A stretch of DNA of 64,000 nt from Azospirillum sp. TSA2s (lineage in GTDB: Bacteria; Pseudomonadota; Alphaproteobacteria; Azospirillales; Azospirillaceae). The stretch covers positions 476,501 to 540,500 of the forward strand of contig NZ_CP039648.1 in NCBI RefSeq assembly GCF_004923315.1, given 5' to 3'. The notes beneath the pieces are model-generated. The model had not been told where the DNA came from. It worked only from the letters and a program-made list of their open reading frames with translations, and searched no databases. Numbering within the stretch: the first letter of the stretch is position 1; the number at the start of each line of letters is the position of its first letter. The position numbers and the translations under genes were made by a program. This document shows, piece by piece, positions 25,023 through 33,259 of this stretch.

Positions 25023-26328
25023 CACTGCTGTCCGGGATTTTATGATGGATTGCAGCTGCACGGCAGACAAAGCCAGAGTTCTGGCCCAAAATCGCAGTCG
25101 CCAAACATAGATTTTGAGGTCTGCCGTGCCGTTCCAAGCTAGCGGATTTTTGCGCCTTGTGGAACCTCTGGACCGTCGTGCGGTGAACAGGATTGTCGTG
25201 CGGCACCGGGGCAATCATGGGGTCGGGACGGGGGACAACGGCTGGACGTGCCAGCGGCACCTCAAGGCGATGCTTTTCGCCCAGTTCGCCGGGCTGAAGA
25301 GCCTTCGCGAGATTGCGGAGGGCTTGGCGGCCCAGCCGGCGGGCCTGTACCACACCGGCCTGCGTCCGGTGAGCAAGAGCACGCTCAGCGATGCCTCGGC
25401 GGCGCGGCCTGCGGCGGTGTTCCGGGAGATTGCCGATCTGGTCATGGGCGGCTTGGCCCGATCGGTGCGTCAGGAAAGTCGGGAGTTGGTGCGGCTGATC
25501 GACGGCTCTCCGATCATGTTGCGGGACCGCCGCTTCAACTGGGCCGAAGCTGATTCTCGCTGCCGTGGCCTGAAGCTGCATCTGGCCTACGATCCGCGGG
25601 CGGCCACGCCGGTCCATTTTGCCGTGGAAACGCCTAAGCTCAGCGAAATCAAGGTCGCGCGGCGTCTGCCGTTCGTTGCCGGGACCACCTACGTCTTCGA
25701 CAAGGGATACACGGATTATTGCTGGTGGCATGAGATCACCATGGCAGGGGCGCTGTTCGTGACCCGGCTGAAGAGCAATGCCCGCCGCCGGGTGGAGCGA
25801 ACCGTCGAGGCGGTTGGCGACAACATCGAAGCGGACCGCCGGGTGAAGATCGGCCACAAGAAGCCGCGTGGCGGCGCGACCAACCCGCTCTACGACACCG
25901 AACTTCGTGAAGTGGTGGTGGCGCGCCCGGATAAGGAGCCACTCCATCTGATCACCAATGATCTTGACCGGTCTGCCCAGGAGATCGCCGATCTCTATAA
26001 GGAACGCTGGCAGATTGAGTTGTTCTTTAAGTGGATCAAACAGAACCTCAAGCTGAAGACATTCTTCGGTCGCTCAGAGAATGCCGTCAGAATTCAGATC
26101 TACACGGCATTGATTGCCTTCTGCTTGTTGCGGCTATTCCAGAACACCTACGCCAAAAACCACGTTGGCGGTGCGAAGGCCCTCAAGGTCAGGCTCAAGG
26201 TTGCACTCTTCGAACCTTTCAACACCACCAATCGCTGTCCGACAAGGCCACGGCCACCGCAAAAACGACCGCCAGACCGCCAACTCAGCCTCAAACTGGC
26301 CGAGCCCTGAAAATCCCGGACAGCAGTG
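25023..26328 (+). mobile_element. IS4-family insertion sequence, complete, 1306 bp
   Basis: The ends are perfect 19-base inverted repeats: CACTGCTGTCCGGGATTTT at 25023-25041 and its complement at 26310-26328. A 10-base direct duplication CGCCTTCGCG flanks it (25013-25022 and 26329-26338), as expected for IS4-group elements. It carries one transposase gene. The target is the right hairpin of a palindromic repeat. The perfect ends and duplication indicate a recent insertion. Confidence 0.93.
25114..26310 (+). CDS. IS4-family transposase (DDE, DUF4372 N-terminus)
   Basis: The 398-residue transposase has an N-terminal DUF4372-like part (FAQFAGLKSLREIAEGLA) and the catalytic triad: Asp in LIDGSPI, Asp in YVFDKGYTDY and Glu in the YREK-like signature YKERWQIELFFKWIKQNLK. 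The start is taken as TTG 25114 because it gives the conserved N-terminus; GTG 25126 is an alternative in frame. The stop codon overlaps the right terminal repeat by one base. All catalytic residues are present, so the element may be active. Confidence 0.88.
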   Translation: MRSAVPFQASGFLRLVEPLDRRAVNRIVVRHRGNHGVGTGDNGWTCQRHLKAMLFAQFAGLKSLREIAEGLAAQPAGLYHTGLRPVSKSTLSDASAARPAAVFREIADLVMGGLARSVRQESRELVRLIDGSPIMLRDRRFNWAEADSRCRGLKLHLAYDPRAATPVHFAVETPKLSEIKVARRLPFVAGTTYVFDKGYTDYCWWHEITMAGALFVTRLKSNARRRVERTVEAVGDNIEADRRVKIGHKKPRGGATNPLYDTELREVVVARPDKEPLHLITNDLDRSAQEIADLYKERWQIELFFKWIKQNLKLKTFFGRSENAVRIQIYTALIAFCLLRLFQNTYAKNHVGGAKALKVRLKVALFEPFNTTNRCPTRPRPPQKRPPDRQLSLKLAEP

Positions 26329-26348
26329 CGCCTTCGCGGGGATGACGG
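26329..26348. repeat. Target duplication and right end of the split palindromic repeat
   Basis: The first ten bases (CGCCTTCGCG) duplicate 25013-25022, and the following GGGATGACGG completes the right arm of the repeat that begins at 24948. Removal of the IS and one duplication gives an arm identical in layout to that at 14864-14892. Confidence 0.85.
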
Positions 26349-26401
26349 GAAGCCCTTCATGGGGTTCAGCTTCCGAAAGCGACTGCCTGCCGATTTTGGC
26401 T

Positions 26402-26479
26402 GGTCTGGCCGATACAGACCGTCCCAACTGTTTCATTTTGGGACATCGCGGTGCGACAGATCGTCCCGTAATGAGACAG
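26402..26479. promoter_or_regulatory. Putative activator-binding dyads upstream of the monooxygenase operon
   Basis: Three dyads precede the sigma-54 promoter: GGTCTG-N7-CAGACC (26402-26420), GTCCCAA-N10-TTGGGAC (26421-26444) and a 17-base imperfect inverted pair, CTGTTTCATTTTGGGAC (26428-26444) with GTCCCGTAATGAGACAG (26463-26479). Distances of about 50-130 bases to the promoter suit enhancer sites for a sigma-54 activator, probably the MimR-type protein encoded downstream. Confidence 0.6.
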
Positions 26480-26531
26480 TGCGTACCGCAAACCTTCTTT
26501 AAAATTGGCGGTCCCTGGCGGATTGGGCTTT

Positions 26532-26547
26532 TGGCACGCTGGTTGCT
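26532..26547 (+). promoter_or_regulatory. Sigma-54 (-24/-12) promoter of the monooxygenase operon
   Basis: TGGCACG-N4-TTGCT at 26532-26547 fits the sigma-54 consensus (TGGCAC-N5-TTGCW) closely, with the invariant GG and GC ten bases apart. It lies about 220 bases before the mimA start and downstream of dyads. The operon encodes a sigma-54 activator of the AcoR/MimR type, so regulation by that protein is likely. The remaining 5-prime leader (26548-26766) holds no other clear feature. Confidence 0.8.
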
Positions 26548-26766
26548 TTATGGGGTCGGCGATGCGGCTGCCTCGGTTCGGCGGCCGTAAGCGGCCTGAG
26601 GCTGCGCACCACGTCGTCGCGCCGCCACCGTCGCGCCATTGCCGATCCCACCCTTGAGACTGCCGGTGACCCGTCATCCGGCATGCGCGGCCGACGCGAT
26701 CCTTCAGGCCCGATCCACAAACCCGACCATCGCAACACCATCATCAAAATCATGGGGAGAGACGAC

Positions 26767-27834
26767 ATGCCGGATGGATTGACGCTGAACAAGATCACCA
26801 GCCAGAAAGGCATCGGCATCACCGAGGCGGCGCGTCGCGTCGCCGATCTCGGCTGGACGCCGTCCTACGTCAAGGAGGCGATGAGCTTCCCGACCGACTA
26901 CAAGATCTCCAAGGCGCCGCGCGACCCGATGAAGCAGGTCCTGCGCTCCTACTTTCCGATGCAGGAGGAAAAGGACAACCGCGTCTATGGCGCGCTGGAC
27001 GCGGCGCTGCGCGGCGACATGTTCCGCAATGTCGAGCCGCGCTGGATCGAATGGATGAAGCTGTTCCTGGCGATCATCCCCTTCCCGGAGATCTCGGCGG
27101 CGCGGTCGATGGCGACGCTGGGCCAGCTGGCGCCGGGCGACGATCTGCGCACCGGCTTCACCATGCAGATGATCGACGAGTTCCGGCACTCGACGATCCA
27201 GATGAACCTCAAGAAATGGTACATGGAGAACTACATCGACCCGGCCGGGTTCGACATCACCGAGAAGGCGTTCGGCAAATGCTACGCCACCACCATCGGC
27301 CGGCAGTTTGGTGAAGCCTTCCTGACCGGTGACGCCATCACCGCGTCGAACATCTATCTGCAGGTGGTTGCCGAGACCGCCTTCACCAACACTCTGTTCG
27401 TTGCCATGCCGTCGGAAGCGGCGCGCAACGGCGACTATGCCCTGCCCACCGTCTTCCTGTCGGTGCAGAGCGACGAATCCCGCCACATCGGCAACGGCCA
27501 TTCCATGCTGATGTCGGTGCTGAAGGAGCCGGACAACCACCTGCTGCTGGAACGCGACATCCGCTATTCCTTCTGGCAGAACCACATGATCGTCGATGCC
27601 GCCATCGGCACGATCATCGAGTACGGCACCAAGAATCGCGACAAGAACAAGGAATCCTACGCCGAGCTGTGGCACCGCTGGATCTTCGAGGATTACTACC
27701 GCACCTACATGCTGCCGCTGGAGAAGTACGGCATCAAGATCCACCATGACGATGTTCACGAAGCCTTCGACAGCATCGTCAAGAAGAACTACGTCCACAA
27801 GAGTATTTGCTCACCTGGCTGGCTGAGCGCGTGA
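26767..27834 (+). pseudogene. mimA: Soluble di-iron monooxygenase hydroxylase large subunit, 5-prime part (interrupted)
   Basis: The first 345 codons (to 27802) of a propane/binuclear-iron monooxygenase hydroxylase alpha subunit of the MimA/PrmA type. They carry both ExxH iron-ligand motifs: MIDEFRHS and SVQSDESRH. ATG 26767 follows GGGGAGAG. The frame then reads ten codons of IS sequence and stops at 27834. The missing 209 residues resume at 29821. Joining 27802 to 29821 gives an in-frame 554-residue protein, the usual family length. The full enzyme would insert oxygen into small alkanes, acetone or phenols. Truncation removes the C-terminal domain, so the hydroxylase is presumably inactive in this strain. 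Confidence 0.9.
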
Positions 27835-27927
27835 CGCCGGCTCGAGCCGGCTCGGGGTTGCGCGCATTGGGGGTGGGGTGACGATCCGGTGTTGCGTCGT
27901 GGGGGGCTGACGTGAGTCAAAGGCGGG

Positions 27928-28338
27928 ATGACAGTTCCGCCGCGTTATCGCCTGAGCGACGCCGAGAAGGACGCCCTGCTAATCGAGCAGGCGGCGCTGA
28001 TCGAGCGCATGGCCGCACGGATTGCCGAACTGGAAGCCTTGGTCGGCAAGCCGAAGAAGACCTCGGCGAACTCGCACATCCCGCCGTCCCAGGATGGCCC
28101 CGGGGGCAAGACCGGCAAGGCGAAGCGGGGGCGCAAACCGCGGCCGTCCCGTCCCGGTGTCGCGCGGCCGCTCACGCCCGACCCTGATCGCACCGAGCGC
28201 CGTCTCGCCGAGGAATGCCCGCATTGCCAAACGGCGCTGTTGGCAGCGGGACAGCGCTGCCGGCATCGCTACGACCACATTGACCTGCCCGAAGTCCGCC
28301 GTGTTTGCTCACCTGGCTGGCGGCAGCTGAGCCTTTAA
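27928..28338 (+). pseudogene. IS66 transposase N-terminal fragment (truncated copy)
   Basis: The first 124 codons match the start of the complete transposase encoded on the opposite strand (29687 downward), through HIDLPEV, and then run into the terminal repeat of the second copy at 28301 and stop at 28338. It keeps the leucine-rich and zinc-ribbon (CPHCQ) segments but lacks the catalytic domain. It was truncated by insertion of the second copy. Confidence 0.88.
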
Positions 28339-29812
28339 GCGACGACGAAGGTGCCGTCGATGAGGTTGCGGATGGCGGTCCAGGCGGACTGGCCTTGGCG
28401 GCGCGCGGTTCCGGTGACGGAACGATAGCCTGCGTGGATGCCCGGCCCCCAGTCGGAGCGGAAGCCGTTCGTCACCTTGCGGAAGATCACGGACGGGCGG
28501 ATTTCCTGCTCACTGACGTTGTTGGTCGGTGGCACGCGGCGGTCGCTGAGAAAGACAAAGAACTTGCCGCGCCACGCCTTGATCTGGCGCTGCAGTTCGC
28601 GGCCAGCCGGATGGGCAGCGGGGACACCGAGCAGCGCATCGAGGCGGCGCTCGGCCTTGGCGGCGTAAGCGGCGAGCGTGCTGTCCTTCAACTCCGGTCT
28701 TCGCTTGCCGACACGGATGGCCCAGCGCAGATGATCCCGGAGTTTCGGCGCCACCACGCTGTCGCCGCAGTCGATGGCGTACTGAACGTCGCGTAAGACA
28801 TGGGCCAGGCAGACCTGATGAACTTGCCCCAGCTCCTGCTGGCCGGCGTAGCGGTCAGAGACCCACACCTCGGGTCGATGATCCCCCAGAATGTCGGCGG
28901 CGACCGCCCGTCCCCGGCTGGGGGCAATGGTGTGCAGCACAGCCTCATCGGACTGGAACACCCACTGCCAGTGGGTCACGCCGTCAACCCGGGTTGTGGT
29001 TTCGTCCGAGGCGATGACGGGAGCGGTCAGGAGCTTGGTCTTGATCGCCGCGCAGGCAGTATCGAACGCCGACCCCATGCGGCGGAAGGCATTGGCGATG
29101 GCGCCTTCGGAGATGCTCAGCCCAAACACCTCCTTCAGCAGGCGCGACAGCCGCTCGAAGCCGACATGATGGCTGTGATGCAGGTAGGCCAGCAGCGAGC
29201 GGATCCCTGGGCCGAAGGGCGTTCCCGGCGGCATGGCGGCGGGCGGTTCAGCCCGATAGCGCCGTCCACACGAACCGCAGCGGCCGCCGAACAGCTCCAC
29301 CCGCGTCACCACCGGGCGGACTTCGGGCAGGTCAATGTGGTCGTAGCGATGCCGGCAGCGCTGTCCCGCTGCCAACAGCGCCGTTTGGCAATGCGGGCAT
29401 TCCTCGGCGAGACGGCGCTCGGTGCGATCAGGGTCGGGCGTGAGCGGCCGCGCGACACCGGGACGGGACGGCCGCGGTTTGCGCCCCCGCTTCGCCTTGC
29501 CGGTCTTGCCCCCGGGGCCATCCTGGGACGGCGGGATGTGCGAGTTCGCCGAGGTCTTCTTCGGCTTGCCGACCAAGGCTTCCAGTTCGGCAATCCGTGC
29601 GGCCATGCGCTCGATCAGCGCCGCCTGCTCGATTAGCAGGGCGTCCTTCTCGGCGTCGCTCAGGCGATAACGCGGCGGAACTGTCATCCCGCCTTTGACT
29701 CACGTCAGCCCCCCACGACGCAACACCGGATCGTCACCCCACCCCCAATGCGCGCAACCCCGAGCCGGCTCGAGCCGGCGTCACGCGCTCAGCCAGCCAG
29801 GTGAGCAAATAC
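28301..29812 (-). mobile_element. Complete IS66-family insertion sequence (tnpC-only type), 1512 bp
   Basis: Ends are near-perfect inverted repeats: GTGTTTGCTCACCTGGCTGG at 28301 and GTATTTGCTCACCTGGCTGG read inward from 29812, one mismatch. It carries a single transposase gene and no tnpA or tnpB, as in the ISBst12 group of the IS66 family. It sits inside a truncated copy of itself in inverted orientation. Confidence 0.88.
28335..29687 (-). CDS. IS66-family transposase (TnpC)
   Basis: The 450-residue transposase has an N-terminal coiled-coil (IERMAARIAELEALVG), a SANSHIPPSQD motif, a CPHCQ zinc-ribbon and the DDE domain: Asp in VIASDETTTRVDG, Asp in EVWVSDRYAGQ and Glu in NNVSEQEIRPSVIFRK. 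The catalytic residues and length are normal, so it may be functional. The first 124 residues are duplicated in the adjacent fragment. Confidence 0.92.
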   Translation of the reverse strand: MTVPPRYRLSDAEKDALLIEQAALIERMAARIAELEALVGKPKKTSANSHIPPSQDGPGGKTGKAKRGRKPRPSRPGVARPLTPDPDRTERRLAEECPHCQTALLAAGQRCRHRYDHIDLPEVRPVVTRVELFGGRCGSCGRRYRAEPPAAMPPGTPFGPGIRSLLAYLHHSHHVGFERLSRLLKEVFGLSISEGAIANAFRRMGSAFDTACAAIKTKLLTAPVIASDETTTRVDGVTHWQWVFQSDEAVLHTIAPSRGRAVAADILGDHRPEVWVSDRYAGQQELGQVHQVCLAHVLRDVQYAIDCGDSVVAPKLRDHLRWAIRVGKRRPELKDSTLAAYAAKAERRLDALLGVPAAHPAGRELQRQIKAWRGKFFVFLSDRRVPPTNNVSEQEIRPSVIFRKVTNGFRSDWGPGIHAGYRSVTGTARRQGQSAWTAIRNLIDGTFVVA

Positions 29813-29820
29813 CCACAAGA

Positions 29821-30449
29821 TCGCCCAGTTCTTCTCGGCCGGCTGGTGGGCCAATTTCTGGCGCATCGAGGCGATGACCGAACGCGATTTCGAATGGTTC
29901 GAAAGCAAGTATCCGGGCTGGTACGACGAGTTCGGCGTCTGGTGGGAGAATTACGCCAAGCTCAGCAAGCCCGGCAGCGTGCCGATCACCTTCGCCGACA
30001 CCGGCTACGTCTATCCGCACCGCTGCTGGTCGAGCCTGGTGCCCTGCGTCATCCGCGAGGATTTCCAGGTCGATGAGGTGGACGGCGAGCTTTACACCTA
30101 CGCCTCCGAGGTCGACCGCTGGACCCACAAGGAGGCGTTCGCCGCCGAATACCAGGGCCGCCCCACCCCGGCGATGGGTCGCTTCTCCGGCCGGCGCCAG
30201 TGGGAGGAGGTCTATGACGGCTGGGACCTCGCCGACGCCATCCAGGACATGGGCTTCGTCCGCCCCGACGGGAAGACGCTGGTCGCCCAGCCGCATCTGT
30301 CCTTCGAGGAGAAGGACATGTGGACGCTGGACCACGTGCGCGGCCACACCATCCGCAGCCCGCTGCTGGCGCTCCGCGAAATGACGCCGCAACAGCGTCA
30401 GGCGCATGTCGAGGAATACCGCAAGGGCTTCAAGATCCGCCGGGTCTGA
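29821..30449 (+). pseudogene. mimA: Soluble di-iron monooxygenase hydroxylase large subunit, 3-prime part
   Basis: The last 209 codons of the MimA-type alpha subunit, beginning IAQFFSAGWWANFWRIE and ending KGFKIRRV, in frame with the fragment ending at 27802 once the insertion is removed. It contains the YHS-like segment VYPHRCWSSLVPC and C-terminal domain. It has an internal ATG at 29874 but no evident ribosome site, so translation as a separate chain is doubtful. Transcription from the sigma-54 promoter would have to cross the insertion to reach the downstream genes. Confidence 0.88.
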
Positions 30450-30566
30450 TCCCCCGCCCATTCACTCGGGCCCGCCCCCCTTTCCGGCCCCCTTTCCGGC
30501 TGGAGAGGGGGAACGGGAACCCCTGCGGACATCACAGGCGGACATCACCGCGGAGATCGACAGACC

Positions 30567-31625
30567 ATGACCGCACAAGCGCTGCACAACAGCCCGGCCG
30601 TCCACACGGTGCGGCTGGAGCCGGTCGGCATCGAAATGGAGGTCGCGGAAGGGGAAACCATCCTCGACGCGGCCTTCCGCCAGGGCGTCTCGCTGATGCA
30701 TGGCTGCAAGGAGGGGCAATGCTCCGCCTGCAAATGCCTGCTGATCGACGGCGACGTGGAGATGCTGAAATACTCCACCTTCGCGCTCTCCGATCCGGAG
30801 CGCGACAGCAACCACATCCTGCTCTGCCGCTCGCTGGCCTATAGCGACGTGGCGGTGGAACTGCTGAATTACGACGAGGATCTGCTGTCCCGCTCCATTC
30901 CGGTGAAGGACTTCAACGCGCGGCTGGCGGCGGTGGAGCCGCTGACCCATGACATCGTCGCCATCGCGCTGGAACTGGACCAGCCGATGAAGTTCTGGGC
31001 CGGCCAATATGCCGACATCACGCTGCCCGGCATCGGCCTCACCCGGTCCTTCTCGATGGGCAACCCGCCGGCGGACGGCAACCGGCTGGACTTCATCATC
31101 AAGAAATACCCGGACGGCGCCTTCTCCCGCCAGTTGGACGGCGGCCTGTCGGTCGGCGACCGGGTGAGCGTCCGCGGCCCCTACGGCACCTGCTTCCGCC
31201 GCGAGGGGCGCGAGGGACCGATGATCCTGGTCGGCGGCGGGTCTGGCATGGCGCCGCTGCTGTCGATCCTGCGCGATCAGGCCGCCAGCGGCGAGACCCG
31301 GCCGGTGCGCTTCTTCTACGGCGCCCGCAGCCGCCGGGACCTGTTCCACCTCGACCTGTTCGAGGAGTTCGCCCGCAGCCTGCCGGACTTCGCCTTCATC
31401 CCCGCCCTGTCGCATGCCGAGGAGGGCGACGGCTGGACCGGCGAGACCGGCTTCATCCACGAGGTGCTGCGCCGGCACCTGTCCGACATGGCGGAGGTGG
31501 AGGAGGCCGACGTCTTCTCCTGCGGGCCGCCGCCGATGATCGACGCGGTGCTGCCGGTCCTGCAAATGGCCGGCGTCGATTCCGCGCGCGTCTATTTCGA
31601 CAAATTCACCCCCGCCACCCGCTGA
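30567..31625 (+). CDS. mimB: Monooxygenase reductase component (2Fe-2S / FAD / NADH)
   Basis: The 352-residue protein has a plant-type ferredoxin domain (GCKEGQCSACKCLL and a distal Cys in ILLCRS, residues 48-95), an FAD-binding domain with the RSFSMGN motif, and an NAD-binding domain with VGGGSGMAPLLSIL and CGPPPMIDAV. It moves electrons from NADH to the di-iron hydroxylase. The gene follows the hydroxylase large subunit, as in mycobacterial mimABCD. All cofactor motifs are intact, though its partner gene is interrupted. Expression may be reduced by polarity of the insertion. Confidence 0.9.
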   Translation: MTAQALHNSPAVHTVRLEPVGIEMEVAEGETILDAAFRQGVSLMHGCKEGQCSACKCLLIDGDVEMLKYSTFALSDPERDSNHILLCRSLAYSDVAVELLNYDEDLLSRSIPVKDFNARLAAVEPLTHDIVAIALELDQPMKFWAGQYADITLPGIGLTRSFSMGNPPADGNRLDFIIKKYPDGAFSRQLDGGLSVGDRVSVRGPYGTCFRREGREGPMILVGGGSGMAPLLSILRDQAASGETRPVRFFYGARSRRDLFHLDLFEEFARSLPDFAFIPALSHAEEGDGWTGETGFIHEVLRRHLSDMAEVEEADVFSCGPPPMIDAVLPVLQMAGVDSARVYFDKFTPATR

Positions 31626-31657
31626 TCCGGGCTTTTGCAAATACGGGAGGAAAGACG

Positions 31658-32785
31658 ATGACCATGCAGGAAACCACATCCGCCGCCGCCGGGGCCAAGG
31701 CCTTTCCGGGCTCCGACAGCCGCCGCTACAACTACTTCGAACCGAAAGGCCGCAAGGCGACCCATTACGAGGACGTGACGGTCGACGTCCAACCCGATCC
31801 GGAGCGCTATCTGCTCCAGAACTGGATCATCTCCTTCGGCGACGGCACGCCCACCTATTCCAAGGACTGGACCGCGCTGAAATGCACGGACTGGCACGGC
31901 TTCCGCGCGCCCGACCAGGAGTGGGAACGCACCCATTACCAGCGCCAGTCCACCATCGTCGGCATGATCCAGAATGTGGTGGAGAATGCGCGCCGCGCCG
32001 GTGCGCCCCAGCGCTTCGACAAGGCCTGGGTCGCCGTGCTGCAGAACCATGTCGGCGCCTTCAAGCATGCCGAATATGGGCTGGGCACCGCGCTGATGCG
32101 GGCGCAGCGCTACGGCTACACCCAGATGGTCAACAACGCCATCCTGACCAACGCCTCCTACAAGCTGCGCTTCGCCCAGGATCTGACGCTCTATCTGGCC
32201 GAGGTCGGCAGCGACATCGGCGGTTTCGATCTGGACGCCGGCAAGGCGCACTGGCTGGACGACCCGATCTGGCAGCCCTGCCGCGAGGCAGTGGAGCATA
32301 TCCGCGCCGCCACCGATTTCCTGGAGCAGTATTTCGCCGTCAACCTCGTCTTCGAGCCGCTGGTGGGCGAACTGTTCCGCAGCGGCTTCGTCATGCAGGT
32401 CGCCGCGGCGCAGAACGACTTCTCCACCCCGTCGGTGATCTCGGCGGCGGAGGCCGACTATGAACGGAACCTCGCCAATGCGGTGGAACTGTTCGCCCTG
32501 CTGCTGCGCGACCCGGCGCATGGCGAGGACAACCGGACCATGCTGCAGAGCTGGTTCACCCATCACGGCGGACTGGCGGTGAAGGCGGCGTTGCAATTGC
32601 AGCCGCTGTGGTCGCTGCCGCGGGTCAAGGCGGCGAGCTTCGCGGATGCCTTCGAGCGGGCGCGCAACCGCGTCGCCGCCATCGGGCGCGAGATCGGCAT
32701 CGACGCCGACCTGCCGGCCCTGCCGCCGGTCGAGGTCGGGCAGCCGACCGCTGCGGTCGCCGTCACCGACGCCGCGGCCGAGTGA
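31658..32785 (+). CDS. mimC: Soluble di-iron monooxygenase hydroxylase small subunit
   Basis: The 375-residue protein matches the beta subunit of propane/phenol-type soluble di-iron monooxygenases: RRYNYFEPKGRKATHYEDVTVDVQ, then FGDGTPTYSKDWTALKCTDWHGFRAPDQ. It has the ferritin-like fold without iron ligands and forms the (alpha-beta-gamma)2-type hydroxylase core with MimA. ATG 31658 follows GGGAGGAAA. The last 30 residues are a Pro/Ala-rich tail. Without an intact MimA it has no known independent function. Confidence 0.9.
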   Translation: MTMQETTSAAAGAKAFPGSDSRRYNYFEPKGRKATHYEDVTVDVQPDPERYLLQNWIISFGDGTPTYSKDWTALKCTDWHGFRAPDQEWERTHYQRQSTIVGMIQNVVENARRAGAPQRFDKAWVAVLQNHVGAFKHAEYGLGTALMRAQRYGYTQMVNNAILTNASYKLRFAQDLTLYLAEVGSDIGGFDLDAGKAHWLDDPIWQPCREAVEHIRAATDFLEQYFAVNLVFEPLVGELFRSGFVMQVAAAQNDFSTPSVISAAEADYERNLANAVELFALLLRDPAHGEDNRTMLQSWFTHHGGLAVKAALQLQPLWSLPRVKAASFADAFERARNRVAAIGREIGIDADLPALPPVEVGQPTAAVAVTDAAAE

Positions 32786-32821
32786 TCCTTCCAGCATCTC
32801 CGCCACAAGAGGACGAACACC

Positions 32822-33178
32822 ATGAGCGTCACCACCGTGCAGCAGCTTTTCAAGCCGCTGAAGGACATCACCCAGGACGGCACCATCTCGCACCAGTGCG
32901 GCGTGACGATGAACGACAGCGTCGAGGCGCGCTGCATCGCCGAGGTGATGGAGAGCAAGCCCGGCATCACCGTCACCTATCTGCCGGCGATGATCCGTAT
33001 CGACGGCGAGGGCAAGATCGAGTTCAGGATGAGCGAGATCGGCGAGGCCCTCGGCCGCGAGATGACCCCGCACATCTTCGAGATCTCCACCTCCACCCAC
33101 TATGGCCGCATGGTCATGATCGACGAGGACACCGTCGTCCTCTTCGGCAACATGGATGACGCGCTCGCCTACGAGTGA
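32822..33178 (+). CDS. mimD: Monooxygenase coupling (effector) protein, MmoB/DmpM family
   Basis: The 118-residue protein matches MmoB/DmpM-type effector proteins (NDSVEARCIAEVMESKPGITVTYLPAMIRIDGEGKIEF in conserved parts). It has no cofactor. It binds the hydroxylase and speeds oxygen activation and product release. It is the fourth gene in the expected MimABCD order. A hairpin with a T-run follows its stop and precedes the chaperonin gene. Confidence 0.9.
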   Translation: MSVTTVQQLFKPLKDITQDGTISHQCGVTMNDSVEARCIAEVMESKPGITVTYLPAMIRIDGEGKIEFRMSEIGEALGREMTPHIFEISTSTHYGRMVMIDEDTVVLFGNMDDALAYE

Positions 33179-33190
33179 TGCGTGAAATCT

Positions 33191-33222
33191 CCCTCTCCCC
33201 CCCGGGGAGAGGGGATCTTTTT
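33191..33222 (+). terminator. Terminator-like hairpin between mimD and the chaperonin gene
   Basis: A perfect 10-base stem (CCCTCTCCCC with GGGGAGAGGG, loop of three C) at 33191-33213 is followed by GATCTTTTT. It looks like an intrinsic terminator but lies inside an operon, so it may be an attenuator or an mRNA end that lowers chaperonin relative to monooxygenase expression. Whether it terminates in vivo is unknown. Confidence 0.6.
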
Positions 33223-33259
33223 CAAATCCGCAAAATCAACAATGGGAGGGGACCAGACC

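Larger units (their letters stand above)
27803..29812. mobile_element. Composite IS66-type insertion (2010 bp) in mimA, with 8-bp target duplication
   Basis: The inserted block is flanked by the direct repeat CCACAAGA (27795-27802 and 29813-29820), typical of IS66-family transposition. It comprises a 498-base 5-prime fragment of an IS (plus orientation) followed by a complete copy in the opposite orientation. Both outer ends are therefore the same terminus, GTATTTGCTCACCTGGCTGG, in inverted orientation. The arms 27803-28300 and 29315-29812 appear identical. The unit seems to have moved as one piece using the two equal ends. Confidence 0.9.

Noticed and set aside
27803..29812. The long inverted arms considered as an integron or phage attachment structure
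   Set aside because: The 8-base duplication, IS66 transposase and terminal repeats explain the structure as an IS composite.
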